Assembly (NCBI RefSeq): GCF_013297935.1
Contig: NZ_JAAFIX010000011.1
Location: 62,001 to 126,000, forward strand
Source: Rhodoferax sp.
Lineage (GTDB): Bacteria; Pseudomonadota; Gammaproteobacteria; Burkholderiales; Burkholderiaceae_C
DNA length: 64,000 bases
Direction: 5' to 3'
Each line of letters starts with the position of its first letter. Positions within the stretch are counted from its first letter, which is position 1. The translations under genes and the position numbers were made by a program. Positions 1 through 11,075 of this stretch are shown piece after piece. Below the pieces are notes generated by a model. The model saw only the letters and a program-made list of their open reading frames with translations. It was not told the origin of the DNA and made no database searches.

Positions 1-152
1 TGTGGTACTTGCGTGGCGACGTGATGGCAGCAGTCGCTTCTTTTGCAGGAGAGGCAATCGCGAAGGAGCGGATTGGCCAAATCAGCGAAATGTTTGTTGG
101 TTTGGTACCAAGCTCCCTTACAGGAAAGCTTGGTCAAAGGTATCGATAGACC

Positions 153-1097
153 TCAAAGGTCTCCCCAATACAACATAACGTCCTTACCGCTAAGGTGCAA
201 ATCCACCTTGGCACCAAAAGGAAGCAGAACTTTGGTTTGCACATGTCCATAGGGCAAATTTGTAAGCACCGGAATGGTCAGTCGAGCCCGAAGCCAATCG
301 ATGACCTTGGGCAGACCAAAACCTTTGTCATGACCTGACAACTTGTACTCAGTGAATTGGCCGAAAACGATTGCTTTTTGTTTGTCAAAAACACCTGCCC
401 AAAGGAGTTGGGTCAGCATTCGCTCAATCCGATAAGGGTGTTCGGCAACATCCTCAATGAAGAGCACTCCACCTTGAATACTTGGAAAAAACGGAGTGCC
501 CAAAATGGAGGTTAACACGCACAAGTTGCCCCCCCAAAGTACCGCATCTTCAATCACCAACGGTTCTTCGGTAATTGCTAGACCATATCGGTCCTGACGC
601 CAACCTGTGCCCTCCCCCTGCTCCTGCAAGAGGTCGTTAAAACAGTCTTCCATGATGTCGTCGTTTTCTTCCCCAGCGGCGCCCGAGACACCAAATCCCT
701 CGCAAAGTGCGGGACCAGCCCACGTTGTACAGCCCTCCATTGCATAAAGTGCCGACTGCAAGGCAGTGAAATCGCTGATGCCGATAAAATGGGTCCCATT
801 TCCGATTGCAGATGCCAGCCCAGAATAAGGGAGCCTATCCAAAATCCGCGTGAGTCCGTAGCCACCACGGCTGATCAATGCCGCATCGGCACCGGATGCT
901 GCCGCTCTGGATATCGCGCGGAGGCGCGTCTCGTCATCGCCCGCAAAGCGTTGGTGCGCAGTAAGGGCATCGACATCGATCTCAACCTCATAACCAAGCT
1001 TGACTAGGCGCCTAACGCCACGACGAAACGCACCTCTGTCACGAACAGCACCGGATGGCGAATAGATGTAAATGGACTTACTCACGGCGTTAGTCAT
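153..1097 (-). CDS. ldcA: LD-carboxypeptidase (muramoyltetrapeptide carboxypeptidase family, S66)
   Basis: ORF 153..1223(-); family-like motifs SRGGYGLTRIL, FIGISDFTALQ, GGNLCVLTSILGTPFFPSIQGGVLFIEDVAEHPYRIERML. Start MTNAVSKSIYIYSPSG at 1097 overlaps the end of the upstream tadA-fusion gene. Confidence 0.88.
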   Translation of the reverse strand: MTNAVSKSIYIYSPSGAVRDRGAFRRGVRRLVKLGYEVEIDVDALTAHQRFAGDDETRLRAISRAAASGADAALISRGGYGLTRILDRLPYSGLASAIGNGTHFIGISDFTALQSALYAMEGCTTWAGPALCEGFGVSGAAGEENDDIMEDCFNDLLQEQGEGTGWRQDRYGLAITEEPLVIEDAVLWGGNLCVLTSILGTPFFPSIQGGVLFIEDVAEHPYRIERMLTQLLWAGVFDKQKAIVFGQFTEYKLSGHDKGFGLPKVIDWLRARLTIPVLTNLPYGHVQTKVLLPFGAKVDLHLSGKDVMLYWGDL

Positions 1098-2313
1098 TGG
1101 TGAAGTTTTTGAAGAAGCCATTGACCTTGTCGGAGCTAAGCTCAGTCGGTCGAAAGGCGTTTTTCGATAGTGAATGGTAGGGCTGTAGAGAGTGGTGGAG
1201 CATACCCTCCAAGACAGCGGCATATCCCTGGTCAGGGAATGGTGCTGAAATGCGTCGACGAATGCTAGGCGGCACGCCCTCTAAACAAGCTAACTGCTTT
1301 AAAGTCAAAGCTCTTCGAGGCGTCGATAGATCGCCTCTCTTTACTTCTGCTTCGCGGACTAGAGGTACCTCAGTTGCTGCATTGTCGAAGAAGATGACTT
1401 TGTCGTGGTCCAACGACAGACTCTTTTGCAACGTACTTGCGATGGCATTTGCGTTTCCAAGCGCAAGGATATTCAGTCTATCAATTTGCAATTGATTAAC
1501 TAGATCCGACAGCGACTCGACATGCCTTTCAAGTGAATGCCATGTGCTTTTCTTTGGCTTGTCACTCATGCCGCATCCAATGAGGTCGGGTATCACAATC
1601 CGCCAGTCGACGGATCTTGGGTGATCCAGTAAAGGTTGGAATTGCCAACTCCAACTGCCCAACTCCGGGATGCAAAGCAATGTTCTTTGCGCAGAAGGAC
1701 TCCCTGTGTCACGGTAGTGCATCCGATGACCGCTTTGGGTGTAAAAAAAGTGTCCTGCGTCGTTGTCGGGAACCAAGTCCTTAAAGGCTGAATCCGGTGT
1801 CCGCAGGGCATCCTCTCGAAGAGTGGGGCGACGCTCCCGCTTTTGCAAACGTATGGTGGCAAAAAATCGCTGCAGAAGCTCCTGACACTCCGATGCAAGG
1901 ACACCTCCCTGCACTTGGGTCTGATGATTCAACTGCTTGCTGGCGAAGATATCCATCACCGAACCGGCCACCCCGGTTTTTGGATCCGACACTCCATATA
2001 CGAGCCTCTTTATTCGACCGTGCAAAACCGCGCCACTACACATGGCGCATGGCTCTAGGGTGACATACAGTGAGGCGTTTTCCAGACGGAAGTTTTTGAG
2101 GTTTTTAGCAGCGTCTCGAAGCGCCATAACCTCAGCGTGTGCCGTTGGATCACAAAGCGTAATGGTTTGGTTCCGCCCAACTCCAATTACAGCCCCGTCT
2201 TTGACGACAACCGCACCGACAGGTATTTCACCTTCAGCGGCGGCGAGCCCGGCCTGTTCCAAAGCCAGGGACATGAAGGCCTCGTCAGCTCCCAACAATC
2301 GATCCACGGGCAA
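1090..2313 (-). CDS. tadA: tRNA adenosine(34) deaminase TadA fused to C-terminal alpha/beta-hydrolase-like domain
   Basis: N-terminal HAEVMALRDA and EPCAMCSGA zinc/deaminase motifs; C-terminal ~230 aa with hydrolase-fold-like GSWSWQFQPLLD / VIPDLIGCGMSDKP. Confidence 0.9.
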   Translation of the reverse strand: MPVDRLLGADEAFMSLALEQAGLAAAEGEIPVGAVVVKDGAVIGVGRNQTITLCDPTAHAEVMALRDAAKNLKNFRLENASLYVTLEPCAMCSGAVLHGRIKRLVYGVSDPKTGVAGSVMDIFASKQLNHQTQVQGGVLASECQELLQRFFATIRLQKRERRPTLREDALRTPDSAFKDLVPDNDAGHFFYTQSGHRMHYRDTGSPSAQRTLLCIPELGSWSWQFQPLLDHPRSVDWRIVIPDLIGCGMSDKPKKSTWHSLERHVESLSDLVNQLQIDRLNILALGNANAIASTLQKSLSLDHDKVIFFDNAATEVPLVREAEVKRGDLSTPRRALTLKQLACLEGVPPSIRRRISAPFPDQGYAAVLEGMLHHSLQPYHSLSKNAFRPTELSSDKVNGFFKNFTND

Positions 2314-4102
2314 TAAGCCACTCTCTGAGTGCAGACGAGGTCATGGGGCGCGCATAAAGGTAGCCTTGTCCCTCATGACATCCGAGCTCTTTAAGGCGGG
2401 CTGCTTGCCCCTCGGTCTCAATACCTTCCGCAATCACCTTGAGGTCAAGGTTTCGCCCTAGTTCGATCACCATAGAAGCTATGTGGCCACCCAACGCGTT
2501 GTCACTCAATTCAGTGACAAACGCACGGTCGATTTTTAACCGGTCTATTGGAAGCTGTCGCAGCTGACTTAATGACGAATAACCCGTCCCGAAGTCATCA
2601 ATAGCAATCGAAATCCCAAGCTGCCGGACACCATGTAATGTCTCCAGCATGAAGTCGGCATCCTCCATGGCGACCGACTCGGTGATTTCAAGCTCCAAAC
2701 ACTCAGGCTTAATTCCGGTGTCGGTGAGAGCCGCACGCAACTTGTCCATAAATTCCGGGTTCCGAAACTGGATTTGCGAAACGTTGACCGACATCCGGAT
2801 ATCTTTACCACCTTGCGTTTGAAGTCTAACGAGTTCATGACACGCCATGCGTAGAACCCAGTCGCCGATCGCGATGATCATCCCGGAGGCCTCCGCCAAA
2901 GGAATAAAGCGATCGGGCGGAACGAATGTCCCGTCTTCATTTCGCCAGCGAATGAGTGCTTCGAGTCCTACGATCTGGTTCGTAGTGAGGTCAATTTGCG
3001 GCTGGTAAACGATAAACAGCCGTTCACTCTCCACCGCATTGCGCAAGCTTTGCAACAAGCGCACACGCTCGCGAATGTCTGAGCCCATTTCTGCAGAAAA
3101 CATCACAAAGCTTCCGCGCCGGCTCTTCTTTGCTCGTTTCAATGCGATGTTGGCATCTTTTAACGCATCACGGCCCGAGGTGGTACCTGTGAACAACTCA
3201 GTCAGCCCCATGGTCGCAGTTACGATCATGGCATCGTCCTGAACTACAAAGGGACGACGGAACAGGGACAGGATACGCAATGGATCGATGACATCCCGAG
3301 CGCCCATGAGCCCGAAAGTGTCGCTGCCTATCCGGGCCAACACCGCGTCAGGACCAAGTTCGAACTTCAACCGGTCGGCCACTGACTGAAGAAGCCGATC
3401 CCCTTGTTGGTGACCCAGCGCATCGTTGATCTCAGAAAAATCATCAATGTCCAGAATGGCAATAACTACGTCACTCAATGTTGAGGTGGCAAGTCGCTCT
3501 TCACTCAAATCTATGAATTTGTTGCGGTTCGGCAGGCACGAGAGGCGATCGTAAAACGCCATTTCGTCAAGCTTTCTAATTTGCTCATAGGCACGCAGTG
3601 CTGCAGTCACTGTGGCATAGAGCTTAGTTCTGGTTAGCTCAGACTTCGTCTTGTAATCATTGATATCGAAATCATGGATGGTTTCAATTTCGGGGGCGTA
3701 GCCGGGCTGCCCCGTCCGGAGAATAATGCGCAGGTCTGTCAACTTGAGTTCTTGGCGGATAGTCTTTACGAGTGCAAGACCAGCGTCTTCACGCTCCATG
3801 ACAACATCCAGCAGGACAATTGCAACTTCGGCCTCCCCTGCGAGCAAAAGTGCCGCTTCGCTGGCAGAGTAAGCGTGCAAAAACTCTAATTGACGCCCGA
3901 GAATCTGCACACCCGCTAAAGCAAAGGTCGTCGCTCGATGGACATCAGGCTCATCGTCAACGACCAAAAGGCGCCAAACCAGTGGCTTGCTGCTCTCGGC
4001 ATCCGTCTCATCGTCCAAGAACTGGAGGGTATCGCCGTCTGATGATGGGTCCAACATATTGCCATTACTCATAGAAACATTGTGCATCAACCGCACGTTC
4101 AA
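2285..4102 (-). CDS. Response regulator receiver - (degenerate) GGDEF - EAL domain protein
   Basis: Receiver LLVVDDEPDVHRAT / VLLDVVME; GGDEF region reads RIGSDTFGLMG; EAL motifs GLEALIRW, LEITES, IDDFGTGYSSL, LKIDRAFV, VIAEGIET. Confidence 0.9.
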   Translation of the reverse strand: MNVRLMHNVSMSNGNMLDPSSDGDTLQFLDDETDAESSKPLVWRLLVVDDEPDVHRATTFALAGVQILGRQLEFLHAYSASEAALLLAGEAEVAIVLLDVVMEREDAGLALVKTIRQELKLTDLRIILRTGQPGYAPEIETIHDFDINDYKTKSELTRTKLYATVTAALRAYEQIRKLDEMAFYDRLSCLPNRNKFIDLSEERLATSTLSDVVIAILDIDDFSEINDALGHQQGDRLLQSVADRLKFELGPDAVLARIGSDTFGLMGARDVIDPLRILSLFRRPFVVQDDAMIVTATMGLTELFTGTTSGRDALKDANIALKRAKKSRRGSFVMFSAEMGSDIRERVRLLQSLRNAVESERLFIVYQPQIDLTTNQIVGLEALIRWRNEDGTFVPPDRFIPLAEASGMIIAIGDWVLRMACHELVRLQTQGGKDIRMSVNVSQIQFRNPEFMDKLRAALTDTGIKPECLELEITESVAMEDADFMLETLHGVRQLGISIAIDDFGTGYSSLSQLRQLPIDRLKIDRAFVTELSDNALGGHIASMVIELGRNLDLKVIAEGIETEGQAARLKELGCHEGQGYLYARPMTSSALREWLIARGSIVGS

Positions 4103-4148
4103 GGCTAACTGATAAACACCGGAAAAGCCCTACGATTGAGCAAAAACA

Positions 4149-4189
4149 AAAAAGCGGTCCCACAGGTTTTCCCTAGGTGACCGCTTTTC
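4149..4189 (-). terminator. Rho-independent terminator downstream of guaA
   Basis: Inverted repeat AAAAGCGGTC...GACCGCTTTT; on the minus strand it is followed by a T-rich tract, just past the guaA stop. Confidence 0.8.
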
Positions 4190-4216
4190 TAATGTTCAGT
4201 GATAAGAACGACGTCG

Positions 4217-5863
4217 TTATTCCCACTCGATCGTGGCAGGAGGCTTGCTACTCACATCATAGGTAACCCGGTTAATTCCCCGGACCTCATTAATAATCCG
4301 GCCCGACACCGTCTTCAGAAGGCTGTACGGCAATTCAGCCCAGTCCGCAGTCATGAAATCGCTGGTTTGCACTGCACGTAACGCAACGACGTAGTCATAG
4401 GTCCGGCCATCGCCCATCACACCAACACTCTTTACCGGCAGAAAAACCGTAAATGCCTGTGACACCGCGTCATACCAGGTCTTGGGGGGCTTGCGCGGAT
4501 TGGAACCAGCAAGACTTCCGCCTTGGTAAGGGGCCCGGCGCAATTCTTCAATAAAGATCGCATCCGCCCGTCGCAGAAGGTCGGCGAAGTCTCTATTCAC
4601 CGCACCCAAAATTCGTACACCAAGGCCCGGGCCGGGGAATGGATGACGGTAAACCATGTCTGCAGGTAAGCCAAGAGCAACGCCCAATTCACGGACTTCG
4701 TCCTTGAACAACTCACGAAGTGGCTCGAGGAGCTTCAACCCTAACTGCTCAGGCAAGCCACCAACATTGTGGTGACTCTTGATCGTGACGGCTTTTTTGC
4801 TTTTCGCACCACCAGACTCAATCACATCCGGATAAATCGTGCCCTGTGCCAGCCACTTTGCACCGGACTTAGACGCACCAGACGCCGTCAATTTAGCCGC
4901 CTCGGCTTTAAACACCTCGACGAACTCGCGGCCGATGATTTTGCGTTTGGCCTCTGGGTCGCTTACCCCCGCCAGATGCCCCAGAAACTGCTCAGAGGCA
5001 TCCACACGAATGACTTTGGCGTGCAACTTACCGACGAACATCTCCATGACCATATCGCCTTCATTCAGGCGGAGAAGTCCGTGGTCCACGAACACACAAG
5101 TCAGCTGGTCTCCGATAGCACGGTGAATCAGGGCAGCTGCCACTGAGGAGTCAACGCCTCCACTCAGCCCGAGAATGACCTCTTCGTCACCAACCTGCTC
5201 GCGAATCTTCTGCACTGCTTCCGCGATGTAGTCGCCCATAATCCAATCGGGTCGGGCTTCACAAATTTGCAGGACAAAGCGCTCCAGCAGATCTTGCCCC
5301 TTTTTGGTGTGCGTCACCTCAGGATGAAACTGCACGGCGTAAAAACTGCGCGATTCGTCGGCCATACCAGCGATGGGGCAGGCTGCGTTAGACGCCATCA
5401 ACGAAAAACCGGGGGGCATTTCGGTGACTTTGTCGCCATGGCTCATCCAGACGTCCAACAAGCCATGGCCCTCTTCCGTCTTCAGATCTTCAAGACCCTC
5501 CAGCAGACGAGTGTGACCATGGGCTCGCACTTGGGCAGAGCCAAACTCCCGGGTACGCCCCGCCTCGACCTTGCCGCCGAGTTGCTGCGCCATGGTTTGC
5601 ATGCCGTAGCAAATGCCCAGCACAGGGACCCCCAAGCTGAACACGGCATCTGGGGCTTTATCAGTCTCGTCCTCGTACACGCTGGCATGGCTGCCGGACA
5701 AAATAACGCCCTTCAGATTGCCATCCGCGGCGTAAGCCCGCACCCACTCGTCGGACACATCGCACGGGTGGACCTCGCAGAAAACGTGAGCGTCTCGCAC
5801 ACGTCGCGCGATGAGCTGGGTGACTTGCGAGCCGAAGTCAAGAATCAGGATTTTTTGATGCAT
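4217..5863 (-). CDS. guaA: GMP synthase (glutamine-hydrolyzing)
   Basis: [50 protein letters not shown]-terminal ATIEWE. Confidence 0.98.
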   Translation of the reverse strand: MHQKILILDFGSQVTQLIARRVRDAHVFCEVHPCDVSDEWVRAYAADGNLKGVILSGSHASVYEDETDKAPDAVFSLGVPVLGICYGMQTMAQQLGGKVEAGRTREFGSAQVRAHGHTRLLEGLEDLKTEEGHGLLDVWMSHGDKVTEMPPGFSLMASNAACPIAGMADESRSFYAVQFHPEVTHTKKGQDLLERFVLQICEARPDWIMGDYIAEAVQKIREQVGDEEVILGLSGGVDSSVAAALIHRAIGDQLTCVFVDHGLLRLNEGDMVMEMFVGKLHAKVIRVDASEQFLGHLAGVSDPEAKRKIIGREFVEVFKAEAAKLTASGASKSGAKWLAQGTIYPDVIESGGAKSKKAVTIKSHHNVGGLPEQLGLKLLEPLRELFKDEVRELGVALGLPADMVYRHPFPGPGLGVRILGAVNRDFADLLRRADAIFIEELRRAPYQGGSLAGSNPRKPPKTWYDAVSQAFTVFLPVKSVGVMGDGRTYDYVVALRAVQTSDFMTADWAELPYSLLKTVSGRIINEVRGINRVTYDVSSKPPATIEWE

Positions 5864-5876
5864 GGGCTACTAACCT

Positions 5877-7406
<1,530 letters not shown>

Positions 7407-7419
7407 CTAAACTGTTGGC

Positions 7420-7929
7420 ATGAAACTGCTCAAGCCCCTCGCCGCACTGTCCCTTGCGTTTATCACCGCTTCGGCCATGGCCCAATGGCAATGGATCGAC
7501 AAAGACGGGAGAAAAATATTCAGCGACCGGGCACCGGGAGCAGAGATACCTGAAAAAAATATTCTCAAGCGTCCTGCAGGTTCCAAGGCGCCTGTGAGCG
7601 ACGCCCCCGCGCAGACTGACGTACCAGCCACCAAGCCAGAAAGTTCAGCAAGCCCGTCGACCAAGGACTCGGGTGTAGACAAGACACTGGATGCCAGAAA
7701 GAAGCAAGCGGAAGCTGCAGAAGCTGCAAAAAAACAAGCGGAAGCTGAAAAAATCGCGAAGGCCAAGGCTGACAACTGCAAGCTCGCCCGACAGGCAAAA
7801 GCCACCTTCGATTCAGGCGTCAGGATTGCGCGCACCAACAGCTCCGGGGAGCGAGAGTTCTTAGACGACTCTGCACGCGCCGCTGAAACTCAGCGCATTC
7901 AAAGTGTCATTGAAAAAGATTGCCTATAA
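7420..7929 (+). CDS. DUF4124 domain-containing periplasmic protein
   Basis: Signal peptide then AQWQWIDKDGRKIFSDRAPGAEIPEKNIL; diverges from guaB. Confidence 0.8.
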   Translation: MKLLKPLAALSLAFITASAMAQWQWIDKDGRKIFSDRAPGAEIPEKNILKRPAGSKAPVSDAPAQTDVPATKPESSASPSTKDSGVDKTLDARKKQAEAAEAAKKQAEAEKIAKAKADNCKLARQAKATFDSGVRIARTNSSGEREFLDDSARAAETQRIQSVIEKDCL

Positions 7930-7944
7930 GCTCCGCCCAGTAGC

Positions 7945-8325
7945 TCAGTAGCCGGCCTTCTTACCCGGTTTTGTTTTGGCAAACAAACCCGCCGACTTGG
8001 CCCCTTGCCGGACGAAGCGCTCTCGGCGGGCCACCTTGGGATCCACCTTCAAAGGCTGCAGCAATTCCAGCCGGTCGCCGTCCAGCAAAGCCTGGTGCGG
8101 GTTGACTCTTTTGCCCCAGACAGCAAGCGACAAGCCATCAATTTCTGCATCACTTTTTCCGGCAAGCAACAGGCTCTTCGCCACCGCATCTGCCGCAGTC
8201 GCACCCGGCTTTAAACGAACGACTTGCTCCAGGACGCTCCTCGGTGCACTCGCCATGATGACCAGCACCGTGATAGCGCCCCCACAGTCCTTGCGTGTTT
8301 CAGTCGCCATATACTTGTTGCGCAC
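7945..8325 (-). CDS. rnfH: RnfH-family ubiquitin-like protein
   Basis: VRLKPGATAADAVAKSLLL, LAVWGKRVNPHQALLDGDRLELLQPLKVDPKVARRERF; follows ratA. Confidence 0.85.
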   Translation of the reverse strand: MRNKYMATETRKDCGGAITVLVIMASAPRSVLEQVVRLKPGATAADAVAKSLLLAGKSDAEIDGLSLAVWGKRVNPHQALLDGDRLELLQPLKVDPKVARRERFVRQGAKSAGLFAKTKPGKKAGY

Positions 8326-8743
8326 GCTTTACAAATGCATCGACCATGCTGGCTGCAATTTTGTCAAATACCGGCCCGACCAGTTTGGCAAGGGCGTTGC
8401 TATCAAAGCCGTAATTCAAACTCAGGCTCACCCGGCAGGCGCGCTGACTACCATCCCCCACAGGCGCAAAAAGCCACTCCCCATCCAACTTGGAAAACGG
8501 CCCTTTCACCAGGCTCATGCCGACACGCTCATGGGCGGTGTGCTCATTTTTAGTCACAAAGGTCTGTCGAATTCCGCTGAAGGAAATACCGACCTCAGCG
8601 GTCATGCCGAGCTCGTCTTGCGTCATCACATGGGCGTGGTCACACCATGGCAAAAAGCGGGGATACTGCGCAACGTCAGTGACCAAGGCATACATTTCTG
8701 CGGGGCTGTACCAGATGAGGACGGACTTGTGAACGGTTTTCAT
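8300..8743 (-). CDS. ratA: RatA/Coq10 START-domain family protein
   Basis: MKTVHKSVLIWYSPAEMYALVTDVAQYPRFLPWCDHAHV; divergent from smpB, upstream of rnfH. Confidence 0.9.
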   Translation of the reverse strand: MKTVHKSVLIWYSPAEMYALVTDVAQYPRFLPWCDHAHVMTQDELGMTAEVGISFSGIRQTFVTKNEHTAHERVGMSLVKGPFSKLDGEWLFAPVGDGSQRACRVSLSLNYGFDSNALAKLVGPVFDKIAASMVDAFVKRAQQVYGD

Positions 8744-8823
8744 AGAATGGCGTGTTGCGCGGGATTGTAGACAAGCCCATATGCGTCTCTTTCAATCCCC
8801 ACCGTCATCCCCATTTGCACCCC

Positions 8824-9297
8824 ATGGCCAAGAAACCCGAAACACAAACGCGCATTGCTGACAATAAAAAAGCCACCTTTAACTACTTCTTTGAAGAGCG
8901 GTTTGAGGCAGGACTGGTACTCGAAGGCTGGGAAGTTAAATCGTTGCGTGAAGGGAAAGTGCAACTCACCGACGGCTACGTAGTGATCCGCGACGGTGAA
9001 ATGTTCATCATCGGTCTGCAGATCAATCCATTGCACACGGCCTCCAGCCACGTCAGCCCCGACAAAGTTCGCACCAAAAAACTCCTGCTGCACAAAGAAG
9101 AAATTAAGCGGTTGACCGGCAAAGTCGAGCAAAAAGGCTACACGCTGGTACCTATCAACCTGCATTGGAAGAGTGGCAAAGTGAAATGCGATATCGCGCT
9201 GGCCAAGGGAAAAGCAGAGCACGACAAACGCGACACTATCAAGGATCGGGAAGGTAAACGCGAGGTAGAACGTGCCATGAAAGATCGCAACCGCTGA
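8824..9297 (+). CDS. smpB: SsrA-binding protein SmpB
   Basis: [48 protein letters not shown]...; ATG at 8824. Confidence 0.97.
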   Translation: MAKKPETQTRIADNKKATFNYFFEERFEAGLVLEGWEVKSLREGKVQLTDGYVVIRDGEMFIIGLQINPLHTASSHVSPDKVRTKKLLLHKEEIKRLTGKVEQKGYTLVPINLHWKSGKVKCDIALAKGKAEHDKRDTIKDREGKREVERAMKDRNR

Positions 9298-9313
9298 TTT
9301 TTTTCGGAGCAGC

Positions 9314-9340
9314 GGAATAAATCGCCTGCGGCAAACGTTT
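9314..9340 (+). promoter_or_regulatory. Candidate ECF-type promoter (GGAAT-N17-CGTTT)
   Basis: GGAATAAAtcgcctgcggcaaaCGTTTATC upstream of the lipoprotein-ECF-anti-sigma gene cluster; pattern call only. Confidence 0.45.
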
Positions 9341-9387
9341 ATCCCGGGGAGCAGGCATGTCGCCTGTCACACCCCTAGGAGCCTCGC

Positions 9388-9762
9388 ATGAAGTCTTTCT
9401 CTGCCCTCGCCCTCTCCGCCCTCATCTTGGGAGGCTGCGCTTCGGTCCCTCCGGGAGCACCTACCGCAACCAGTGGAGGCATTCTGACCGGAACTAACGG
9501 CATGACGCTCTACACCTTTGACAAAGATGTGACGGGGAGCAGCAAATCCGTCTGCAACGGTCCCTGTGCCGTGAATTGGCCTCCATTGATGGCACAAGAC
9601 ACTGACAAAGCACAGGGTGAATACAGCATCATCACGCGTGATGATGGGAAAAAACAGTGGGCTCTCAAAGGCAAGCCTCTCTACTTCTGGATCAAAGACA
9701 CCAAACCCGGCGACACCACCGGCAATGGTGTGAACAATGTGTGGCGCACGGTCACGCCTTGA
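9388..9762 (+). CDS. COG4315-like lipoprotein (secreted repeat family, unknown function)
   Basis: Lipobox LILGGCAS; GMTLYTFDKDVTGSSKSVCNGPCAVNWPPLMA; WALKGKPLYFWIKDTKPGDTTGNGVNNVW. Confidence 0.85.
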   Translation: MKSFSALALSALILGGCASVPPGAPTATSGGILTGTNGMTLYTFDKDVTGSSKSVCNGPCAVNWPPLMAQDTDKAQGEYSIITRDDGKKQWALKGKPLYFWIKDTKPGDTTGNGVNNVWRTVTP

Positions 9763-9768
9763 CAAGAC

Positions 9769-10308
9769 ATGAACCCCACCCGGCTCACAGAACACTTGCC
9801 AGGACTCCGGCGCTATGCCCGGGCACTGACAGGAAGTCAGTGGGCCGCGGACGACTTGGTGCAAGACACCCTGGAACGCGCCTGCACCAAGTGGTCGCTA
9901 TGGTTGGCTGGCACCGACTTGCGGGCGTGGTTGTTTACGCTGATGCACAACATCTATGCAAGCGATGTCCGCCGCGCAATACGCCGACAAGTTACAGCGC
10001 CCACCGATGATTGGGATGAGTCCGTAACGCAGGTCGCGGCACAGGAGACTGACCTTGACACCCGAATTGATCTGCAGCGCTGTCTGATGCAGCTACCGGA
10101 GGAGCAGCGGATCGTGCTGCTTCTTGTGGGCATGGAGGGACTGTCGTATTCCGAGGTGGCTCACATAACCCGCACCCCTTTGGGCACTGTTATGTCGAGG
10201 TTGTCCCGCGCCCGCTTGCGCCTGCACCTCCTCATGGATGCGAGTCCCCACGAGGCGCAGGACTCGCCGCCAGTCGACAACGTTGTACACCTACCGCTGA
10301 AGCACTGA
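9769..10308 (+). CDS. ECF RNA polymerase sigma factor
   Basis: LRRYARALTGSQWAADDLVQDTLERA ... LPEEQRIVLLLVGMEGLSYSEVAHITRTPLGTVMSRLSRARLRL. Confidence 0.93.
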   Translation: MNPTRLTEHLPGLRRYARALTGSQWAADDLVQDTLERACTKWSLWLAGTDLRAWLFTLMHNIYASDVRRAIRRQVTAPTDDWDESVTQVAAQETDLDTRIDLQRCLMQLPEEQRIVLLLVGMEGLSYSEVAHITRTPLGTVMSRLSRARLRLHLLMDASPHEAQDSPPVDNVVHLPLKH

Positions 10309-10315
10309 GTACCCT

Positions 10316-11044
10316 ATGAGCGTAACTCCCCTCCCGCCGGAAAGCTCCGAAGAGCGCCGGATCCGCGAACAGCAGGACATTTGGTTGCAAGGTTTGCACC
10401 GGGGAGTCCTGAACGAGCCTGTGCCAGTGTATTTGCAGGAGGCTGCACGTGCGATTCAGTCCCGTCACCGCAGCGCGATGCAATGGACTCGCACGGGAGG
10501 ATGGGCGGCAAGTGTGGCTTTTGCATTCATCATGGGATGGGTGGCTCAGCCTTTATGGGGTACGTCAGCGGTCGGTTTCTCGCAGGCCGCGCGGAGCACC
10601 CCATTGTTCGCACAGCAAGCCTTGGCCGCTCATGCGGTCTTCACGCCGGAAGTGCGCCATCCGGTGGAGGTGGGGCCAACGGAGCAACAACATCTGGTGC
10701 AATGGCTATCAAAACGTGTCGGCAAACCGCTGGCAGCGCCCGATCTGCAGACTCAGGGTTATCAGCTGATGGGAGGTCGGCTCCTCTCAGCGGAGTCCGG
10801 CGCGCGCGCGCAAATGATGTTCGAAAACGCAGCCGGCAAACGGCTGACGCTTTACGTGGGCGGCTTACCCATCAGTCAAACGCCTGCCAGCGCGAGCTCG
10901 ACCGGTTTTCAGCTGACGCAGCAAGGCCGGAACCTGAGTTTCTATTGGGTCGATCAAAACTTCGGCTATGCACTCACCGGCGAGCTCGATCGGCAAACCA
11001 TGCTGGCACTTGCCGAGGCGGTGTATGCCCAGTTGCCTCGCTGA
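10316..11044 (+). CDS. Anti-sigma factor-like transmembrane protein
   Basis: Directly downstream of the ECF gene; one TM segment (VAFAFIMGWVAQPLWG) and C-terminal soluble domain. Confidence 0.8.
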   Translation: MSVTPLPPESSEERRIREQQDIWLQGLHRGVLNEPVPVYLQEAARAIQSRHRSAMQWTRTGGWAASVAFAFIMGWVAQPLWGTSAVGFSQAARSTPLFAQQALAAHAVFTPEVRHPVEVGPTEQQHLVQWLSKRVGKPLAAPDLQTQGYQLMGGRLLSAESGARAQMMFENAAGKRLTLYVGGLPISQTPASASSTGFQLTQQGRNLSFYWVDQNFGYALTGELDRQTMLALAEAVYAQLPR

Positions 11045-11075
11045 CCACTCGCCCGCCTCGGTATCTATTGAAACC

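Noticed and set aside
108-135. ACCAAGCT...AGCTTGGT hairpin downstream of ldcA
   Set aside because: Good stem but no T-tract on the expected strand and at the window edge; insufficient to call a terminator.
8300-8743. ratA-rnfH as a toxin-antitoxin system
   Set aside because: The arrangement is the common housekeeping ratA-rnfH/smpB context; family resemblance is to Coq10/START proteins and no TA behaviour can be inferred from sequence.
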